From NCBI RefSeq assembly GCF_031143425.1, contig NC_090439.1, positions 646,599,465 to 646,663,464 on the forward strand: DNA of 64,000 nucleotides. The letters are read 5' to 3'. The notes below the pieces were generated by a model that searched no databases, was not told the DNA's origin, and was given only the letters and a program-made list of their open reading frames with translations. The position numbers and the translations under genes are program-made. This stretch comes from Pleurodeles waltl. Lineage: Eukaryota > Chordata > Amphibia > Caudata > Salamandridae. Shown piece after piece: positions 45,633 to 57,216 of the stretch (position 1 is its first letter; each line of letters opens with the position of its first letter).

Positions 45633-46618
45633 TGTAGGCGGGTGTTGTGCACCTCGCCTACCGAGACACAACCCTGGCGCCGGAGAAGTATTTCTTCTTT
45701 CTCCATTACGCGTCGTCATGGAGACGCGTGGAGCACGAACAGCGGCGTGCAGCCGTACTTCCGGGTTGTCGGTTCCGAAGAAGAGGAGAACGCCATAAAG
45801 AGGAACGCCGGACCGGAGAGGACCCCGCAGACAAGAGAAGAAGACGAGGGAGCAGGAGAAGCCAAGAGCGTGGAGCCGCCTGAGAACGGACGAAGGAGGG
45901 AGGAGCCGGAACCCTGCCATCACGCTGGAGTGGGAGAAATCTCCTGAGAAGACGGAGAATCCAGCCACGACCCAGGAGGGTCGTGGCTAACCAAGGTACG
46001 GGGCTTGTTCAGGGGCACTCGCACAAAAGGGGAGGAAGGGAGGAGAAAAGAGGGTAAAGGAACTGGGGAGGGTGGAAGGGGAACAGGGCAGCTTGGGTTG
46101 GGGAACAAGGAACTCGAAGGGCACAGGGCACGTCAAAACCCCTGCACTATCTTGACACAGCCCCAGTAATCGCCCAGGTTTTTGATCTCTACCCCTTTGT
46201 TTTCTATTTCTGTCCCCAAACCCCGTAACCACACCAACCCCTGTCGTTCTTTCACTCACACCCCTCCCTTATACTAATAAAATAACAAAGATAGTAACTT
46301 ACCAGTCAACTTACCGAAACCTGTCCTGTTGTTCTGCCGAGAGTCCACGGGCCCCGGGAAGAATTCGCAAGCAGACCACCACCTAGAAGAAGAACAGAAG
46401 GAAATATTGAGGACCTACACCACCCATCCCACCCCTAAACCAGAGACTCCCTGGAGAAAAGACTAAACGGAAAAGACTAAGGAGAAGACCAGTATCTATT
46501 TTTTTTTTTTTTAACATCCTTATTTTTAATTATTAAACCTTGGCTTCGGCCTTATAAACCCTTGCAAACTGAGTCTGAGCCTCTGTACTATCGAGCCCAA
46601 GACCCACGCCCCACTACA
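45633..46618 (+). mobile_element. Solo LTR, Gmr1-like, in the Penelope arm
   Basis: The 986-bp insertion starts TGTAGGCGGGTG and ends CCCACTACA, with AATAC at both sides (45628-45632 and 46619-46623). The left arm has the uninterrupted target, so the limits are exact. No interior genes remain, so it arose by recombination between two LTRs. It shares with the LTR of Gmr1-like element B the TGTAG.CGGG start, a CCACGACCC/GGGTCGTGG hairpin followed by AAGGTACGG, and an A-rich block of similar composition. Confidence 0.9.
45963..45988 (+). repeat. Perfect hairpin in the solo LTR
   Basis: AGCCACGACCC (45963-45973) and GGGTCGTGGCT (45978-45988) are perfectly complementary across AGGA. Nearly the same 10-bp stem occurs at 63542-63565 in the 3' LTR of Gmr1-like element B, with loop CGGA. 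Confidence 0.85.
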
Positions 46619-46810
46619 AATACTCTCAGAGCTAACCAAAGTCACTTGTCATTAATCTTTTCACAGAATCCCTCTTGGTGATGGGATCTCACGGGGGTAC
46701 TGAGACTCTATGTTTCCGTGAAGGAAACTTATTATTATTATTATATTTAACGTGTTTTTTTTTACGGCTCTTGGGTTCCAGAATTACAAAGGATTGAGAC
46801 GACTAAATTC

Positions 46811-46850
46811 CAGCCCTGAGGAAGTCAAATGACGAAACACGTGTTTGCTG
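46811..46850 (+). ncRNA. Hammerhead-ribozyme-like motif in the Penelope arm
   Basis: CTGAGGA (46816-46822) fits the CUGANGA core box and GAAA (46834-46837) the second box. GTC/GAC (46824-46826, 46831-46833) can form stem II with an AAAT loop. ACAC/GTGT (46837-46844) can form a minimal stem III. CAGC/GCTG (46811-46814, 46847-46850) can form stem I. Hammerheads are known in Penelope-like terminal repeats. The other arm has CTGACGA and GAAA (minus strand, 41481-41520) but a weaker stem III. Activity is not shown by sequence. Confidence 0.5.
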
Positions 46851-47480
46851 TGAGGTCGTTATAAAGAACTTGGATTTTTTTTGATTTAGTTTGGACTTAT
46901 ACTTGAATTTTAGGTATTGCCAAGGATTACGATAATAATTGAGGTCAAATTCAAAGGACTTTGGAATCAGATGGAACAACTGGGAGATATCGGTTTATTT
47001 GGAAGGAGATGGATTGATGGAATTGGACATTATGTTATATCAGTTTTGACATGGGAAAAAGGGTATTTGTGTTTGTGGGAGTGAACATTAAACTAGATAT
47101 GTAAATCATGATTTTGTAGGATCATTTGAAGTGTTTATACTGTATATATATGAATAATAATTATGATTTGAAATAAGTGAGTGTTTCTGTATTTGTAAAG
47201 TCGGTTATATGGTAACAAGAGAAGGGGTCTTCACTTTAAGGACCTTACATTAGGACAACGGGTGCCACAGAGTGTACAGAGGCAGTTTGACTGTTTTTCA
47301 GTCAGCATTTGGGGTCAGGGTGTATTCCCCATAGTAGTGCACCGTTGCTTATACTCAAGATAGTGTTTGGTCTACGTTGCGAAATTTCTTTGGTGTGCCG
47401 TATCTCCCTTCTCAATACACCTCTCTAGTGTACGAAACCCTAAATGATGTCCATGCCTACGAGACCTGGGCAATGCATAT

Positions 47481-48199
47481 GGGGCCAGATGTATCATACA
47501 ACCGATTTGCGATTCTCAAATAGCGTTTTTTAAGACATTGCTATTTCAGAAATGCAAAAAGGTATGTATGATTTTTGCGATTCGGTAATAGCGATTTCTT
47601 AAAAATCGCAAATGCTATTACCGAATCGCAAATAGAGAATCTGTCCCCATTCGCACCTATGAGCCTATTGGCCCATATCTGCGAATTTTTTGCATTTCCA
47701 AATTTGCGATTTCTTAACCAGAAATCGTATTTTTGGAAATGCAAAACCCCAGGGTGCTGGGGGCCTAAGGCCCCCTCTGCTGCACCCCAATGTTTTTTGG
47801 GGGACACGTAAGGTGCTCACATGCCAAAAGGGCATGTGTGCTTTACATGTACATTTTAAAAATGCATTTTAAATAAATTTTTAAATTTTGCACATGGTTA
47901 CCACCAGGTTCAACCTGGTGGTAAATAGCGATTCCTAAATGCCCAAATCGCATTTAGGAATGGCTCCATACATGTGCTAAGAAATCACAAATAAGGAATC
48001 CTTATTTGCGATTTCTTATTTAGAGAATTGCAATTTGCGACTCTCTAAACAGGGTCGCAATTTTAAGGAATCGCTATTTTTGCGATTCCTTTAAATTGCA
48101 TTCAGAATGTCTTTCATACATTCTGAAGTGGCTTTTTGCATTTGCAAACGGGCATTCGCACCGTTTGCAAATGCAAAAAAACCTTGATACATCTGGCCC
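47481..48199. mobile_element. MITE with GGGCCAGATGTATCA ends
   Basis: This 719-bp element starts GGGGCCAGATGTATCA and ends TGATACATCTGGCCC, a good terminal inverted repeat, followed by TTA. Inside are many CGATTTGCGATT and AAATCGCAAAT runs, giving local palindromes, and no ORF. It belongs with the element at 21698-22330. Confidence 0.75.
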
Positions 48200-48202
48200 T
48201 TA

Positions 48203-50589
48203 GCTGCTATTTTCTGTGCCTGGCACTTAGCGCCCTGCAGTGCCATTGTACAGACCCAAGGCAGGTCATATCTCGACTATAGAGCAGCACAGCTATCACC
48301 AACAGCTTTTCACAGCCCACCAAATAAATATGAGCAAGTGAACTCGGCTGGGGTGAGGCCGTCACTTCACTAATTTATGCTTCCTCATTTTTTGTGCTAT
48401 TTGACATCCACACGCGATCCATTTTAGACTCAAGCATGTTCACATTTAAAGCTGTTGCAGTGCGCTAAACTTCCTTTGGCCCTGACTCAAGTGGAATTGG
48501 CCTGCTTTGCTCCTGGAAATCGATTTACAGATCAGGGTTGAATTTTCCTGAATCAGTAAGTCAGAGGTCTTCAAACGTTTGCAAAATGTTTTGAAGTTGG
48601 GCCCCACTTCAAAACTATGTGATAAGGATTTGGGTAAGTGGAGAGGGAGAGATGATCATGGGGGTGGGGAGGTCAGGAGATCAATTCAGGGATGTTTTTT
48701 GTAAATTCGTAATCCACACTAAATGTGGGATGTATAAAAAAAAGCAACAGCATCAAAAAGAACAGAATTGACCACAAAACCCTATTCCTCATAATTGGGG
48801 TGTTGTGGGCCCCAATGTATTCCACCTGCTGCACTAATGATGGCTGTGGCTATGAGAAGAAGGTTATCTCCTCTTCTTTTACTTCTTCCCCACCATGACT
48901 GACCATCACTTCAGTCTCAAACGAAGTCTGGTCTCTTTCTGAAAGAAAATGAGCTATTACATGCTGCTCCCCCTTTTTGTGCCAAGGGCGCCATATGCCC
49001 TAAAGCTAGCAAGGGAAATTAGCCCCCACGTCCACTTTTTATTGTAAAACATTAATAATTGTGATGCACGGGGCCCATGGGCAAAGGCATCACTGCACCT
49101 GTTTCGCTAATGATAGCTACTTCCTTGCCCTCGCCTCTGACAGGGCTCCCATCTCACACCTTCCCTCTCTCTCTCTGATGCCCCAATCAAGGTGTCTCCT
49201 CTACTTCATTTTTTCTCCTCTTTTGAACTATTGCTCCAAGACTCAAATAAACACTGGCCCAAGAAGTATGCCGTGGGCCCTGAATGCAGCTGCAGCACCA
49301 ACGATACCTACAGCTATGCAAAGCAGGCTGTCTGCTCTGCCCACTTAGCAGGGCCATCACGTCTAGGCAAAAGGCCCAAGCAAGATTTCTGACACTTTTT
49401 GTAAATAAATAATTTTAAAAAGCACATTTAGCCCCCCTCCCTGTTGTTTGGACCCTGTTCCGTACGTGATAATGGTGACGTGGGACCTAATGCTAGCAAG
49501 GAAAATGCACCCTATGCTCTTTTTCAAAGTAAGACTGCCAGGTCCAGTGGCCACTCATAGAGGGCATGGGGGTAGCTCCTGTGCTGTGAAACAGATAGTT
49601 GAGAACTAACGAAGAAACCGGTCTTCTCAAAAAGGTACCCGCTACTTGAAAGAAATGTAAATGTGTGCAATGGTTAATCAACAAATGTAAAGGCTTCTTT
49701 GGAGCAAGTGAAGGTTTTAAATAATGGAGTCACAGAGCTTCATGGCGTCAAATATATATATATATAATTATTATTATTTTTGTCAGTGATATATGTATAC
49801 ATTAAAAGGAGTGCACCATTTTAATGGACACATATAAAAATATTTGTCACTGAATGTTTATCACTGAAATTGATTTTTTTAAAGCACTTGTTTTATCTTA
49901 AACAGGATTTTGCAGCAGCCTGTTTTATACAGAGTAATACAATTTCAAAATAATGACATTCACAGTGATTTCTGTCACAGACTGAGACCTCGTAGCACTA
50001 TAAACAAGTCACTGTTCATCACTGCACCAATCTGGATTTAATTCTATGACTCTTTGGTCACACACAAAGTCATCTGCAGTGATCACATTAGCCAACTGAG
50101 GTTTCATAAGGTAAAAGTATGTTTGCTTTTGATTAGTTTAACTTGCATTAGTTTACCTTGCATTTATTTTTATTTGAGGTGTGTGTGTGTTTTTATATGC
50201 AGTTATTTGAGGGTGATAAAAAACAATGAAGGTTTTTTTTCTTCTTTTTAGCCATGCCTTTGACCTCGTCTTCACACTCGCTGACCCTGCCCCATGCCAC
50301 TCAGTAGTACTGTCCTCACACTTTTCTATGGACTTCAACTGCTGCATGTAAAAAAAGACAGCCTAGAAACATGCCTTTCGCACTTCCAGGTTATTTTCAT
50401 TTACATGTAATTGCAGATCCATTTGTGCCCTCCAGGGAAAACAACCACAGCCCTCCAGGGGGGGAGAGGGGGGGGCATGCTTCACAGTTAGAAGACCTCA
50501 CCTGCAGGTGTTTCTATAGAAAAGGGCTTCCCCTCCAGATCACACTTACTCTGGAAAGACCGAGTCAAATCTGTGGAGCTAAAATGTCA
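48203..50589. other. Unclassified, possible hAT-like start, no gene
   Basis: CAGAGGTCTTCAAACGTTTGC at 48562 resembles the opening of a hAT-type element, but no matching end is found. Phrases such as GCTAGCAAGG.AAAT recur near 49006 and 49492. An (AT)n run lies near 49752-49766. Open frames here show no domain. Confidence 0.35.
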
Positions 50590-51640
50590 GTGTCTATTTA
50601 TGTTGCTACATGTCTTCTGCTCAGACTTACACTGACAATATAGCAGAATACAAGGATCACAAAAAGAAAGAAGTGAAAGCGACCTCAAAAGGACCAAACA
50701 AGAACTGCTAGTTCCCGACTCACGGGTGAATGATAAGTCTGACAATACCGCCACATTTGAGGCTATCTGAAAAAAACGGAACGCTGTCAATCACATTGCC
50801 CAAAGCACCGAAACAAACACAGACTTATTACAGGTAGAAGTCACTGGCATCAGAAAGGATACCAAGGTCCTAAACATCACAAATGCAGAGAGCAGGATTA
50901 GTGCGGTAGAGGCCCATTACAATGTACACGCAAAACAGCTGATGAAATCTGAATCATTTCTTACTTCCCTTAAACATGACATTACAGATCTGGAAGATCA
51001 CAACAGTAGGATCAACCTTATAATTTTTGGTCTGGTTTCCCCAAAGTTGTCGAGGAGGAATGTCATTCAATGATTGCCTTTGTAGAAACATGGTTACCAG
51101 TTATATTACACATTTGATTTACTAAAGACTTTGAACTGGAGCGTGCCCGCTAGCTTCCCATAATCAAATCCAAAAATGTATCCTCCCTGAGTCTAATGAT
51201 CTTCAAACCTTTACAACATCTACATTTTGAACTCATCTCAGCACATATGACGAAGATGAGGTGAATCGCATGGCAAGAATTTCCATCTCAGGATTTTTCT
51301 AGGGACACAGTAAAAAGAAGAATGGGGGTTTAGCTCTTAGGAAGAAACCTGTAGATATATCAATCCAGTATCCTTTCATTGGACCTTCTCATTTCAAGGT
51401 TGTCTCCAAAGGCACGTCTGTAGCTTTGAAGAGAACCTTCTGACTTAGAAACTTTCCTGGAGAATACATTCTACTTAAGGCAGCATTTTATTAATCACTC
51501 TTCCTCAGTCCGGAGGATACTTTGACCTTTGTTCTCACACATTTGAAGGCTATGCTCACGATGGCAACTTAATACCCCAACATTGGGGTTGCTCTGGTTG
51601 CTAGAACATTTTGCATACTATATCTCTGGTTGCACACTAT
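50590..51640 (+). pseudogene. Second L1 ORF1 remnant, cut by Harbinger H3
   Basis: The plus strand encodes a coiled-coil-like stretch followed by DLEDHNSRINLIIFGL (near 50985-51035), which matches the entry to the L1 ORF1 RRM domain. Further down, FPSQDFSRDTVKRRMGV (near 51280-51330) fits the C-terminal domain. Many stops and frame changes are present. The relic stops at 51640 where Harbinger H3 begins, so the rest of this L1 should lie beyond the right edge of the window. Confidence 0.6.
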
Positions 51641-52633
51641 GGTGGTCATTACAACCCTGGTGGTCAGTGTTAAAGCGGCGGTAAAACCGCCAACAGGCCG
51701 GCGGTAAAAAAAAAATGGAATCACGAGCGTGGCGGAAACCGCCAACATAGACATCCACTTTAACACTCCGACCGCCACGGTGGTACAAACAAACAGCGCA
51801 GCGGTAACCGCCAACAGACAGGCAGAACACAATGTACAGTCCACAGTATTACAACAGGCCAATCCGCCACCTTTTCCAGGGTAGATTCACCGCAAACAAA
51901 AACACGACGGAAAAAGGAATTGGAAGGGAAAACGCTCACCTCTACACACCCCACGAGGAACCAGGACGCCATGGAACCGGAACTCCAGATTCTCCCTGCC
52001 TTTGTCTTCCTGCTCCTCTACCAGGACCACGAACGCCGACGGCAAAGACCACCGTGAGTACTGCACCTACGACACAGGGGCGGGGGGAGGGGAAAAAAGA
52101 GTGACACCCACACGCAACACCCCCAACCACACCCCCACCCACTACAACTCACACACTAATACATATTGATACATTACAGTTACACCCCCCAACCCCCTGG
52201 AAGAGTGCAAAGGCAAAAGGAAATGATTTGAACATTTGTAATCTATTAAAATCCAGTATTTAAAAATATATATACACTACAAACAAATATATACACCAAG
52301 AATACAAGTCCAGATATTGCACCATTAAAGTCCATGGACCACTGGGCCCAAAATGCATGGGCGAGGCCCACACTCAATACCCGATAAAAACGGAGAGAAC
52401 ACTGCAGGGGCATCAGATAGAAATACAACAGGCACCTCAGGGGGAAAGGAAGGGGGGGCACCTCAGCTGGATGAGTGCACGACGCCAGATCCACGAGGGG
52501 GCTCCATGCCCACTGCTGTATCCTGGGGAGTGCAAAGCCACAGTCTCACAAGTCTGTCCAGTTGGTGGGTTGCCCACTGCTTTATCCTGGGGAGTGCAAA
52601 GCCACAGTCTCACAAGTCTCTCCAGTGGGTGGG
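51641..52633. mobile_element. Harbinger H3, left part
   Basis: It starts GGTGGTCATTACAACCCTGG, the Harbinger end seen in H1. The next ~1 kb aligns in order with 27023-28100 of H1: CAACAGGCCGGCGGTAA, then ACCGCCA-rich blocks, AATCCGCCACCTTTTCC, a GCCATGGA block, and a shorter form of the same minisatellite. It is interrupted at 52634 by the LTR of Gmr1-like element A. The remainder is outside the window. Confidence 0.82.
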
Positions 52634-53247
52634 TGTGGTGGGGATCAGCGGTACAGAGGACTCTGAGTCGTATGTAGAGAGGGAAGTTTTATTTCTTTAT
52701 GAAGTTGAAACAATAAGTAATGGCCGTTAATGTGGTAACAAAAATCTGATAGCAAGAATTCCAGTTGGCTCCTTCTTTTCCTAATGTCTCTGTTCTTTTC
52801 TTCTCCTTTAGGTCTCTTGGGTGGTGTCGGATCGCGTAACATCCCAGTTGGAACCGAAAACAAAAGGTAAGTGGTTTTGTGGGGTTCTGGTGTTGTTTTT
52901 AGTGTGCAAACATGCAGGAGGGAGGGAAACTAGTGAGATAGAGGAGGAGAGGTATAGAGGTATGCCCGGTAGTGAGGGGTGGAGGGTTCGATGCACTTGT
53001 GACAATTCTCTTTTCCGTGCTCAGCCCAAGTTGTCACCCGGTTTAGTTTCGTTCTCCGTGAGAACTCCTCCTCCTCCCCTCTCCTGGAGTCCGTCATCTG
53101 TTTTGAAGGTGGAACCCGGAAATCCGTGTTCGAAGTGCCTGAAGGCCTTCTCATGTCTCCATGGTAACGCGCGAGTGCTCCGAGCGAGGCGCGCGAAAGG
53201 CACCAGTCCGAGGAGCTGCAAGACACGGTCGAAGAGACCCGTCTACA
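52634..53247 (-). repeat. 3' LTR of Gmr1-like element A
   Basis: On the minus strand it starts TGTAGACGGGTCTC right after a GGGATGGGGAG purine tract (53248-53258) and ends CCCCACCACA at 52634. About 614 bp. Its first 14 bases equal the LTR start of element B, but the LTR bodies differ in length and sequence, so A and B are separate subfamilies. Confidence 0.85.
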
Positions 53248-54136
53248 CTCCCCATCCCATGATCGGGACTGGTAGAGGACCGAAGAGTCGGGACACTGGG
53301 ACAGAAAATCGGCAGGGCCCTGCTGAGATCCCGGAACGTGGTGGACCTGAAAAGTAAAAGGCTGGTGCTCTAGAAACCAACGCAAGACCCTAGAATTAGT
53401 GTCCTTATGGGAGGCCAACCACGTTAACGGGGCATGGTCGGTGTACAGGATGAAAGGCCTGCCCAAGAGATAATATTGTAAATTCTCTACGGCCCACTTA
53501 ATAGCTAGACATTCCTTCTCAATAGTGGGGTAGTGGCACTCCGTGGGAAGCAGTTTTCTGCTAATGAATACAATAGGATGTTCGTGCCCCATACTGTCGG
53601 GTTGTGTGAGAACAGCACCTAGACCGACGTTGGAAGTGTCGGTATACAAGTGGAAGGACATGGAAAAATCCGGACATTATAATACAGGCTCGGTCGTAAG
53701 GGACCGTTTGAGCTGGTCAAAGCTGCGGAGTTGAGAGTCGTTGAAGGAGGGTAATTTGGCGGGGTAGTGTTTTTTTAGGAGATCAGTGAGGGGGCGGCAA
53801 TCGTGGAGTATTGGGGAATGAACCTGCGATAGTACCCCACCAAACCTAAAAAGATTCGAAGTTCCTTCTTGGTTTTGGGCACAGGCACTTGTAATATGGC
53901 CTCAATCTTATCTTTTTGCGGCCGTAGGATCCCGTTACCTATAAGGTAACCGAGATAGGCGATTTGCGTGTTTCCGAGAATGCATTTTTTTGGGTTGGCC
54001 GTAAGGCCGGCCTCAGTTAAGGTGCGGAACACCTCCTCGAGATGTTGCAGGTGTTCACTCCAGGAGTTGCTAAAAATTACGATGTCATCTAAGTATGCCG
54101 CTGTAAACGCTTAGAACGGTTTTAAGAGCCGGTCCA
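53230..54136 (-). pseudogene. RT C-terminal part and RNase H of Gmr1-like A
   Basis: Continuing from the integrase-RT frame, the RT active site YLDDIVIF lies near 54088-54111 just past a break. NPKKCILGNTQIAYLGYLIG and LGLVGYYRRFIPQYS follow (53775-54032). RNase H comes next in another frame: FHLYTDTSNVGLGAVLTQ, then YPTIEKECLAIKWAV and LYTDHAPLTWL (to about 53330). The open frame runs on into the LTR, so the pol end overlaps the LTR start. Breaks near 54137 and 53770 disrupt the polyprotein. Confidence 0.85.
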
Positions 54137-55939
54137 TTAAATGTTGAAATGTAGCAGGAGCCCGTGAAGGCCAAAGGGAAGGACAGTAAAATGATAAAGA
54201 CCTGACTGGGTTGCAAAAGCTGTCTTCTCTTTGTCGGAAGAGGCGAGTGGGATTTGCCAGTACCCTTTCGTTAGGTCCAGGGTGGACATATAGCGGGCAC
54301 TTCCTAATTTCTCCAGCACCTCATCCACTTGTGGAATGGGATATGTGTCAAAAAGAGATATGTCATTTAACTTCCGGAAGTCGATGCAAAACCGGACAGA
54401 CCCATCAGGTTTCGGAACGAGAACTACCGGGGAGCACCAGGGGCTGGTGGACGGTTCGATAACCTTTAGGGCTAACATTTTCGTTATTTCTTCTTCAATA
54501 AGATGCTTCCGTGCTTCGGGAATCCGGTAGGGCCGTAGGCGAATGGTTTGGCCCTCCGGTGTTCTAATATGGTGTTGAATTAACGAAGTTCTACTGGGTG
54601 TCTCAGAAAACAATTTTGAATACTTTTGTAACAGCGTGGATAGTTGGACTTTTTCGGCTTTGGTAAGAGAGCTGTTTATACAGGGACTTTCCCACTGTTC
54701 TAAGCTAGTGGTGGGATAGAGGTCCATACCTAATGCAGTGGTTGGTGTTATTAAGAACCCGGTAGCAGAGGGGTTAGGAGTGTCTTCTGGTGTTTCCCAT
54801 TTTTTTAGTAGGTTGACATGGTAGATTTGTGTCCTCTTTGGGTGCGGATTTAGTTCGATAAGGTAGGTGACGGGGGAAACCGCTTTTATCACTCTGTAGG
54901 GCCCTTGCCATTTAGCCAATAGTTTATGTTCGGAGGTTGGTCGCATTATCAGGACTTGGTCGTTAGGGTGAAAAGACCGTAGTTTGGTCCCCTGATCATA
55001 ATAAGCTTTTTGGTTTGGCTGTGCCTTCTCTAAATGCTTACGTACATCTTCCCAGACGGTCTGTAAGTGTGATTTCAACTTATGGACATACTCTAGTAGG
55101 GGTTTTTCTTCATCTCCTTCTTCTTCCCACATTTCGGCGGCCATATCAAGTAAATTACGGGGTTGCCTCCCAAACACCAGTTCGAAAGAACTATGCCCGG
55201 TGGAGGATTGTTCATGAGTCCGGATGGCATAGAGGACCAGAGGCAGTTTCTGGTCCCAGTCCTTTCCGGAGCCATCCACTGTTTTCCTCAGCAGAGTTTT
55301 GATGGTGCGGTTGTAGCGTTCTACTAAATCGTCAGTTTGGGGGTGGTATACTGAGGTTTTTATCTGAGTGATCCCTAGTGTTTTACAGATCTGTTTCATA
55401 AGGGGTGTACCCTGGTCGGTTAGGATCTCTTGGGGAAATCCTACTCTGGAGAAGAAGGTTATCATGGCTTGGGCTACTGATTTCGTGGTCATACTAGTAA
55501 GAGGGATTGCCTCGGGATATCTGGTAGCATAGTCTACCAAGACAAGTATATAGGTGTGACCTTTGGATGATGGTAAGAGTGGTCCGACTAGATCCATACC
55601 CACGCGGCTGAATGGAATCTCGATAATGGGCAGAGGTTGTAAAGGGGCCTTCCTCAAGGCTCCTGGTTCTATTAACTGACACCTAGGACACTGTGTGCAG
55701 TATTTTCTGATGTGGGCATAAACCCCTGGCCAATAGAATCGTCTTAATAAACATTCCTCCGTTTTTTCTCGACCGTAATGTCCACCCCCTGGCTGGTTAT
55801 GGGCTAAGAATAGGACCTGATTCCTGTAGGGCTCAGGTACCACCAGTTGTTTCTTTTCTCCGTTTGGGGTCGTAGTGACTCTATACAGAAGGTTTTTATG
55901 AATTAGAAAATAGGGACCCACCTTCTTTGTGGATTCCAT
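54137..55939 (-). pseudogene. Integrase followed by RT of Gmr1-like A
   Basis: One long open minus-strand frame of 600 codons. First comes integrase: a zinc-binding start (HNQPGGGHYGREKTEE, then CTQCPRC), catalytic Asp in VGMDLVGPL, Asp in ILTDQG and Glu in DDLVERYN. Next is a GPY-like module (KWQGPYRVIKAVSPVTYLI), and then RT fingers and palm (CIDFRKLNDISLFDTYP, STLDLTKGYWQIPL, LPFGLHG). An in-frame 12-base deletion shortens the Asp-Glu spacing by four residues relative to element B, which would damage the active site. The frame is lost just after LPFGLHG. The open frame continues upstream to the stop at 56069-56071. Confidence 0.9.
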
Positions 55940-56068
55940 TTTGGCATTTTTCCATGCGTGACCTACTGTGGGGTCCTCCCGCTGGCTAGCTCTAAAAGAG
56001 ATGGTGACGTTGTTGGTACTGGCTACAAGCTTCTCTGGGGAATTTTCGGATCGTGCAGTTTGATAGTT

Positions 56069-56992
56069 TTATTTCTGTTGTCTTTTCTCTTTTCTGGTCA
56101 GTTTTATACGAACTGGAGATCTCTCAATATGACTGTTAGCAAACGGTGCTTCCGACCACCAATCAGGAGATTGCACGGGTACTCTTGTTTTATCTAAGAG
56201 ATCAGTGAACCGAATATAATCCGTACCGATGACGCAGACTTCTATCAACTTGTCCATAATCCCTACTGGAAGAAAATCGTGATACTCTCCCCACTCTACT
56301 CTGACCAGCTCCAGAGGATAGTTCTCTTTATCTCCATGAATGCAACAGATAGTAACCCACTGCTCGGGGTCTGGTTCATTTGGCTTAACAAGTCTTTGCG
56401 GATTACTGACTGGCTACAGCCCGAGTCGATCAGTGCTTCTATTGGGGTTCCGTTTACTTTTATGATCTGTTTGAACGTACGGTTCCCTCTACCAATACAC
56501 AACACTCTACCCCGGGTGACCCCAATTTCCATAGGTTCTACCCCCTCGCTTTTCCTGGGGCACCCTCTTGCAATGTGTCCCCACTCCCCACAACTAAAAC
56601 ATTGGGGTTGTTGCATGGGGTTAGTCTCTCCGGATCTATGGGATCCTGGTTCCTCTGGTGGTCGTCGGGGAGGATATTTGAGTGGTCCCACAGGAGATTT
56701 GACTGTGTTCCTGGGGCCTAAAGTCTTAACATCAACAGACCGGTGATAGGCGCAGGCTAGATCTACAGCCAGTTCCGTATCTATCTTGGGATGCTGTCTT
56801 ATCCAGTTCCTGGTACTGCCTGGGAGGGAGTCTAGGTATTGTTCTAGGATAACTGCTTTAATGATATCTTCTCGGTCTGTTCCTAACGGCTCCAGCCATT
56901 TTAGCCCCAAATCCTTAACCCTGAAATAGAAAGTATGGGGATCCTCACTCTGTCCCCATTTCACCTTTCTAAACTTCATCCTATAGTACTCT
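56069..56992 (-). pseudogene. Gag (SCAN-like, zinc knuckle) and protease of Gmr1-like A
   Basis: Two minus-strand pieces. 56296-56979 holds the SCAN-like part of the capsid (MKFRKVKW, then VKDLGLKWLEPLG, VILEQYLDSLPGSTRNWI), the knuckle CFSCGEWGHIARGC, and the protease site ALIDSGCSQSVI with the Asp-Ser-Gly triad intact. After a frameshift, 56069-56257 continues through IGTDYIRFTDLLD and WWSEAPF to KRQQK and a TAA stop. The frame then runs on without shift into integrase, so only this stop separates gag-protease from pol. The upstream half of gag is cut off at 56992. Confidence 0.88.
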
Positions 56993-57216
56993 GGGGGTCA
57001 TTACAACATTGGCGGTAAAAGGCGCTTACCGACGTGCAGAAGACCGCCAACACACTGCTGCCGCGGCGGAATTCCACCACAGCTATTATGACACACATCT
57101 TGGAATCCGCCGAAATTCAGACACCCACACAAGACCGCCACACCAAAGGTCAGTGATAAACTGGCAGAAACAAATCCTCCACCCCCACGCCAACAGAAAC
57201 ACGCCCATGCTATCAC

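Larger units (their letters stand above)
41052..47279. mobile_element. Penelope-like element with an inverted partial copy
   Basis: The left arm (41052 to about 42580) and the right arm (about 44765-47279, reversed) are the same sequence. TGTACACTCTGTGGCACCC at 41052 is mirrored by GGGTGCCACAGAGTGTACA ending at 47279. The left copy continues on the plus strand into RT and GIY-YIG coding (42455-44022). The right copy stops inside the RT start, at the residues ESGSH. Such inverted, partly truncated pairs are characteristic of Penelope-like insertions. A 986-bp solo LTR interrupts the right arm. No clear target duplication flanks the pair. Confidence 0.88.
44765..47279 (-). repeat. Right arm of the Penelope inverted repeat, with a solo LTR inside
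   Basis: Reverse copy of the left arm. Without the LTR insertion (986 bp plus a 5-bp duplication) it is about 1.52 kb, matching the left arm. The minus-strand frame at 44651-44929 repeats the start of the RT frame (FNQFTFDINLKLSCHDAV) and ends at the breakpoint. Confidence 0.88.
52634..56992 (-). mobile_element. Gmr1-like Ty3/Gypsy element A, 5' part displaced
   Basis: On the minus strand, from 56992 down, come the later part of gag with a SCAN-like region and zinc knuckle, protease, integrase, RT, RNase H, and then the 3' LTR (53247 to 52634). Integrase before RT defines the Gmr1-like group of Ty3/Gypsy elements. The element stops inside gag at 56992, where Harbinger H2 begins; the missing 5' gag and 5' LTR should lie beyond H2 and outside this window. 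Stops and small indels show it is dead. Confidence 0.9.

Noticed and set aside
53021..53357. Plus-strand open frames over the LTR of element A
   Set aside because: Antisense to RNase H and LTR sequence. No motif in that orientation.
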